NCBI GenBank assembly: GCA_031270205.1
Contig: JAISYA010000020.1
Coordinates: 1 to 7,149 of the forward strand
DNA length: 7,149 bases
From: Treponema sp.
Lineage (GTDB): Bacteria; Spirochaetota; Spirochaetia; Treponematales; Breznakiellaceae
Reading direction: 5' to 3'
Both the position numbers and the translations under genes were made by a program. The first letter of the stretch is position 1. The number at the start of each line of letters is the position of its first letter. Below the pieces are notes generated by a model that saw only the letters and a program-made list of their open reading frames with translations, did not search any database and was not told the origin of the DNA. Of the stretch, positions 4,475-7,149 are shown piece by piece.

Positions 4475-7006
4475 CTTCACTTCCGGCCCTTCGGCCGCGC
4501 TCAGGGCAGGCGCCGGGGGAACAGCCTTTCCGCGGAAAATAGTCCTGTTGCCGCCGTCTTCCGTGTATTCGCGTATTTCAAAGTCCTCGCCGTTAAATAG
4601 TATCCGCGCGTCTATGCCGCTGCGGTTCTCGCGGATAACCGGCGCAAGACTTTTTTCAATAATATTCTGTTCCAAATGGGTCTTGATGACGGGATTGATA
4701 TAAAGGGTGCATCTGATGCTGACGGGGCGCTCGGCGGGAGTTTTGCCTTTGCGCCGGTATATGGCTTTCGCGCTTTTTTGCGGATCGATAAAGATCGTAA
4801 AAGACGGGGATTCCCCGACGGCAAGATACCAGCCGAATGCCTGCGTTTTATTTTCAACCGGGCTAAAGTTCAAAACCGCGGGTATGCGCGGCAACCCGCT
4901 TGAATGGGACGAAAAGAACGCGCCGTCAATGCTGTGGGGAAGACCGGCAATATCCCAAAAGCCCGTTATGTGCTCCGAGAACCAGGGGGGGAGTGAGACG
5001 GTTTCTGTTTCACCGGTCAACTGCCCGGCAAGATCACTATAGCAGGCGAGCCGCGCGTCCAGCAAATCAACGAGTTTTTGGTTTACCCATATTTGCATGG
5101 ATGAAAGCCGATTGATATACGCGCTGTTTGTTAATACAATTTTCCTGCCGAAGCGGGTCATGGTACGGATTTTGGGCATGTCAATAAAGCGCAGGAGGCT
5201 AAAACGGGCGATGCCGTCCAGGGGTAAATAGCTAAGGTTGATGCCGAAGGCAAGGAGTTGAAGCTGTTTCAGATCGCCGATTTCCGCTGTAAGCCGTTTA
5301 CGCAGATTTTTGTTTTGCTCGATTTTTGCGCTTAGCCCGGCGGCGGTGAAAATTTTATTTTCGACGCCTAATTCCGGCGCGTTATACCGCGCGAGTTCAT
5401 TGGCATACGGAAGATACCAGGCGTTTTGAAATTCGGGAAAATTATCCGCTACGGTTCCGTCGGTAAGAAAAAGGATAGAATCCGCGTTTTTGCCGTCCTG
5501 CAGGAAAAAGAAATTGTTGCCCGCCGCCAGCGTATAGTGGAAAAGCGCCTTGTTCTGTTTACCGAATTTTTTACGGATGAAACCTGCAAAATCTTCCGAC
5601 AAATCCGCAAGGGCGCTTTCTTCAAACAGGAGCGTTACAAAAAACAGTTTCGGCATTCCGGTTCTTCCCGGCAAAAAATTACGTTTCTGATAGGTCCACA
5701 GTTCTACCGGGTACAGGGTCAGGCGGAGCGTTTCACCCCGCCTCGTTATGTGTAATTCGCAGTCGCCTTCCAGTATATTAAAGTTCGGAATTGCGTATTC
5801 CGTTCCGGTTTCTTTCTCACCGTTGTTCCACCAAAACCCGCGAAACGCGGCGTCAAGCGTTTTGCCCCGCTCTCCCGCGCCTTCGGTATTTTTCAGAAAA
5901 GCGTCGGGCGGAAAATACAGGGGAACTTTTTTGAATTCCCAAAGGCCGTCAAAAATACCCTTTGTCCAGTAGCCGGTTTCTCCCGCTTCATCAAGGCCGG
6001 CGATGCGGAGTTCCCGCGCCCCGTTTCCCTGTCCGTTTTGCAGTATTGTAATATGCCGGGTGAGCGCGGCTTTTCCAACAAGAGGAACGCGCGGCTGCGC
6101 CCTCCAGTCTTCTGAGGGCAGGCCCCATTCGGTAAGGTTGGACAAAAAATTGGTCCCCGGCAGTTCCGATTTATAGGGAATATAGGTATACTTAAACCAC
6201 ATCGGATCGCAGCCGACAATGTCAAAATCGGCGATGCGGGTGTACATTTCGCCCGCGTCATTTATCACAAACATGGTGGAGGCGCTTGCGGAAAAGGCTA
6301 TGGCTTTGAAGGCCCCCCGTTCCGGGCCGATGTAATTCCTTGAATAGTCGCTGCGTAAACCCGTATCGGCATAACAGATTTCCTGACCGTCCTCAAGAAG
6401 TATATAGGTTGTGGCAATTTCCATCGTACCGTTATGGTGCTGATTGCCGAAAGGGTCTTCGTAATACAAAACATGGCTGTTTCGTTTTCCAAACGCCCAT
6501 GCCCGGTTTTTTGCCGTCCGTTCATCAAGAAAAAGCTGTTCTTCAACCGGCCAGCCCTGCCGGTCAAGCCATACATCGCTGTTATGCGCGATTACAATAT
6601 CAAAACAGAAACGGTAAAAACCGCCCTCGTCGGAAAGGGCGACCAGTTCATCGGCGTCGGCGGATATTTCCACGATTTTTTTGGGTTTATTAAAACCGAT
6701 GCGCCAGAAATTATGGGGAAGCCCTGTTTTTTGAAAAAGCGTCCAGTCAAACGGTTTCTTTTTGCCGTCAATGCTTTTGTACCATATTAAGCCGTCCTGT
6801 AAAATATAGTAATGGTAGGTATTAAAAGTCTGCGTGCGGGTTTTTATATATACCGCTTCGGGGAAAATCCCGTTTATTGATTCCCCTTCCTGCCCGCGGA
6901 CCGGTATGGTTTCCCGCCGGCCTGTGCCAAAGGAAACGCAGCCGGAAAGAAAAATCAGTACGGCAACAACAAGTGTTACGGCCGCTGTTTTTTTTGCGTA
7001 TTTCAT
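4472..7006 (-). CDS. Large lipoprotein of unknown function (844 aa), possible beta-propeller N-terminal half
   Basis: I do not recognise a named family. The N-terminus (KKTAAVTLVVAVLIFLSGC) is a clear lipoprotein signal with Cys23 in the lipobox LSGC, so the protein is exported and lipid-anchored. That signal fixes the start, although no good ribosome binding site is visible. The mature part is rich in Trp, Tyr, Phe and Gly. A motif of the type (I/F)L(Q/E)(D/N)G recurs at residues 68-72, 203-207, 321-325 and 501-505. Blade-like strands such as IVEISADADELVALSDEGG (111-129) and AIAFSASASTMFVINDAGE (235-253) suggest a propeller, by inference only. Around 556-665 the chain becomes helical and Leu-rich. 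No catalytic motif is evident. The last 12 residues (833-844, PALSAAEGPEVK) are encoded mostly by a REP-like palindrome, and the stop codon lies in the left 76-bp repeat, so the C-terminus is probably not ancestral. It is convergent with the mre operon. Confidence 0.85.
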   Translation of the reverse strand: MKYAKKTAAVTLVVAVLIFLSGCVSFGTGRRETIPVRGQEGESINGIFPEAVYIKTRTQTFNTYHYYILQDGLIWYKSIDGKKKPFDWTLFQKTGLPHNFWRIGFNKPKKIVEISADADELVALSDEGGFYRFCFDIVIAHNSDVWLDRQGWPVEEQLFLDERTAKNRAWAFGKRNSHVLYYEDPFGNQHHNGTMEIATTYILLEDGQEICYADTGLRSDYSRNYIGPERGAFKAIAFSASASTMFVINDAGEMYTRIADFDIVGCDPMWFKYTYIPYKSELPGTNFLSNLTEWGLPSEDWRAQPRVPLVGKAALTRHITILQNGQGNGARELRIAGLDEAGETGYWTKGIFDGLWEFKKVPLYFPPDAFLKNTEGAGERGKTLDAAFRGFWWNNGEKETGTEYAIPNFNILEGDCELHITRRGETLRLTLYPVELWTYQKRNFLPGRTGMPKLFFVTLLFEESALADLSEDFAGFIRKKFGKQNKALFHYTLAAGNNFFFLQDGKNADSILFLTDGTVADNFPEFQNAWYLPYANELARYNAPELGVENKIFTAAGLSAKIEQNKNLRKRLTAEIGDLKQLQLLAFGINLSYLPLDGIARFSLLRFIDMPKIRTMTRFGRKIVLTNSAYINRLSSMQIWVNQKLVDLLDARLACYSDLAGQLTGETETVSLPPWFSEHITGFWDIAGLPHSIDGAFFSSHSSGLPRIPAVLNFSPVENKTQAFGWYLAVGESPSFTIFIDPQKSAKAIYRRKGKTPAERPVSIRCTLYINPVIKTHLEQNIIEKSLAPVIRENRSGIDARILFNGEDFEIREYTEDGGNRTIFRGKAVPPAPALSAAEGPEVK
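4486..4507. repeat. REP-like palindrome encoding the C-terminal tail of the large lipoprotein
   Basis: On the - strand GCCCT (4507-4503) and AGGGC (4490-4486) flank a GC-rich core, reading CCCTGAGCGCGGCCGAAGGG. This closely resembles the widespread bacterial REP motif of the form CCCTGAGC...GTCGAAGGG. Translated in the gene frame it gives ALSAAEGP, a tail I associate with REP read-through in unrelated proteins. It lies 11 bp inside the left 76-bp repeat, so two different palindromic elements abut at the 3' end of the gene. Confidence 0.65.
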
Positions 7007-7019
7007 TTTTGCAATATCA

Positions 7020-7049
7020 AATATAAAAAGTCACCTGAGCCTGTTCCAA
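7020..7049 (-). promoter_or_regulatory. Candidate promoter of the large lipoprotein gene, with the -35 box inside the right repeat
   Basis: On the - strand TTGGAA (7049-7044) is followed 18 nt later by TATATT (7025-7020). The -35 is a 4/6 match and lies in the inner terminal repeat of the 76-bp element; the -10 lies in the 29-bp AT-rich spacer before the ATG at 7006. Transcription would start near 7013, leaving a leader of only a few bases, which fits the lack of a ribosome binding site. The match is modest; another AT-rich hexamer nearby could serve instead. Confidence 0.35.
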
Positions 7050-7111
7050 AACTAATTGACTGTGCGCTCACGTTCCCGGCATAGCCGGGGGCACGGTTTT
7101 GGACCAGGCTC
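7036..7111. repeat. Right copy of the 76-bp MITE/REP-like element
   Basis: This is the inverted partner of 4399-4474 (74/76 identical). Its own terminal repeats are nearly perfect, 15 of 16 (GAGCCTGTTCCAAAAC at 7037-7052 against the complement of 7096-7111), better than in the left copy, so this copy is closer to an intact element. The internal hairpin is CCCGGC (7075-7080), loop ATA, GCCGGG (7084-7089). There is no T-run after the stem on either strand, so it is not an ordinary intrinsic terminator. Confidence 0.85.
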
Positions 7112-7113
7112 TT

Positions 7114-7146
7114 GCAGTTTTTCAGGCTAAAGCCTTGCAAAACTGC
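7114..7146. repeat. Hairpin abutting the right repeat, possibly a second repeat family
   Basis: GCAGTTTT (7114-7121) pairs perfectly with AAAACTGC (7139-7146). Inside, AGGC (7124-7127) pairs with GCCT (7132-7135) around loop TAAA; the two stems are separated by small mismatches. It starts two bases after the 76-bp element ends. No T-run follows on the - strand and the + strand continues past the window, so a terminator cannot be judged. It may be another dispersed palindromic repeat, or the 3' hairpin of a gene to the right. Confidence 0.5.
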
Positions 7147-7149
7147 GTT

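Larger units (their letters stand above)
4399..7111. mobile_element. Putative transposase-free gene cassette bounded by 76-bp inverted repeats
   Basis: Two near-identical 76-bp units in opposite orientation bracket a single lipoprotein gene that fills nearly all of the 2561 bases between them. The stop codon lies in one repeat, and only 29 bases separate the start codon from the other. No transposase, integrase or RAYT gene is present. The interior is visibly less GC-rich than the mre genes to its left. TCTTGC occurs beside both ends (4391-4396 and 7110-7115), but it is not flush with the repeat ends, so it is weak evidence for a target duplication. Known parallels are the mobile insertion cassettes of Bacillus, where IS ends flank passenger genes. 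Two independent insertions of a common repeat around an old gene would look the same. Confidence 0.5.

Noticed and set aside
4397..4703. Two + strand frames (4397-4600 and 4461-4703) over the left repeat and lipoprotein 3' end
   Set aside because: They are antisense to the lipoprotein gene and their translations contain the usual products of REP palindromes rather than a protein-like sequence.
5426..6790. Several + strand frames of 70-120 codons antisense to the large lipoprotein
   Set aside because: They have no conserved motifs and lie inside a gene with a clear lipoprotein signal and continuous frame.

Overview
The window looks like chromosomal DNA from a spirochaete of the genus Treponema, perhaps one of the GC-richer gut lineages. 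This rests on three things: a TPR membrane protein followed by mreB-mreC-mreD (I recall a similar order in Treponema), small Treponema-style lipoproteins with LxGC lipoboxes, and hairpin-type intergenic repeats. The genus assignment is an inference; no rRNA or other marker is present.

Layout. (1) Positions 1-850 hold a self-contained unit: a promoter, a 219-residue lipoprotein of unknown function, and a strong intrinsic terminator (12-bp perfect stem plus T6). (2) Positions 864-4325 hold a cell-shape operon on the + strand. A good promoter sits almost on top of the first start codon. It is followed by a membrane-anchored TPR protein, then mreB, mreC and mreD, with tight spacing (28 nt, 4 nt, then an 8-nt overlap). 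MreB would form the actin-like filament, MreC and MreD would couple it through the inner membrane to the wall-synthesis enzymes, and the TPR protein is a likely scaffold. (3) An ATG with a good ribosome binding site overlaps the mreD stop (ATGA), as if a further gene followed. Its frame closes after 20 codons, just before the repeat begins. In treponemes the expected next genes are mrdA (PBP2) and rodA; neither is visible here.

(4) Positions 4399-7111 form a cassette-like unit. Two 76-bp inverted repeats (74/76 identical by eye) bracket exactly one gene, an 844-residue lipoprotein of unknown function on the - strand, convergent to the mre operon. Each 76-bp unit has imperfect terminal inverted repeats of about 16 bp and an internal GC-rich hairpin, so it looks like a MITE or REP-type element. 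The left copy supplies the stop codon of the lipoprotein gene. A second, REP-like palindrome encodes the last residues of the protein. The right copy may supply the -35 box of its promoter. (5) Another hairpin starts two bases after the right repeat and runs to the window edge.

The main point of interest is this repeat-bounded, transposase-free, single-gene unit lying where mrdA-rodA would be expected. It could be a mobile gene cassette, or a segment that can invert by recombination between its repeats.
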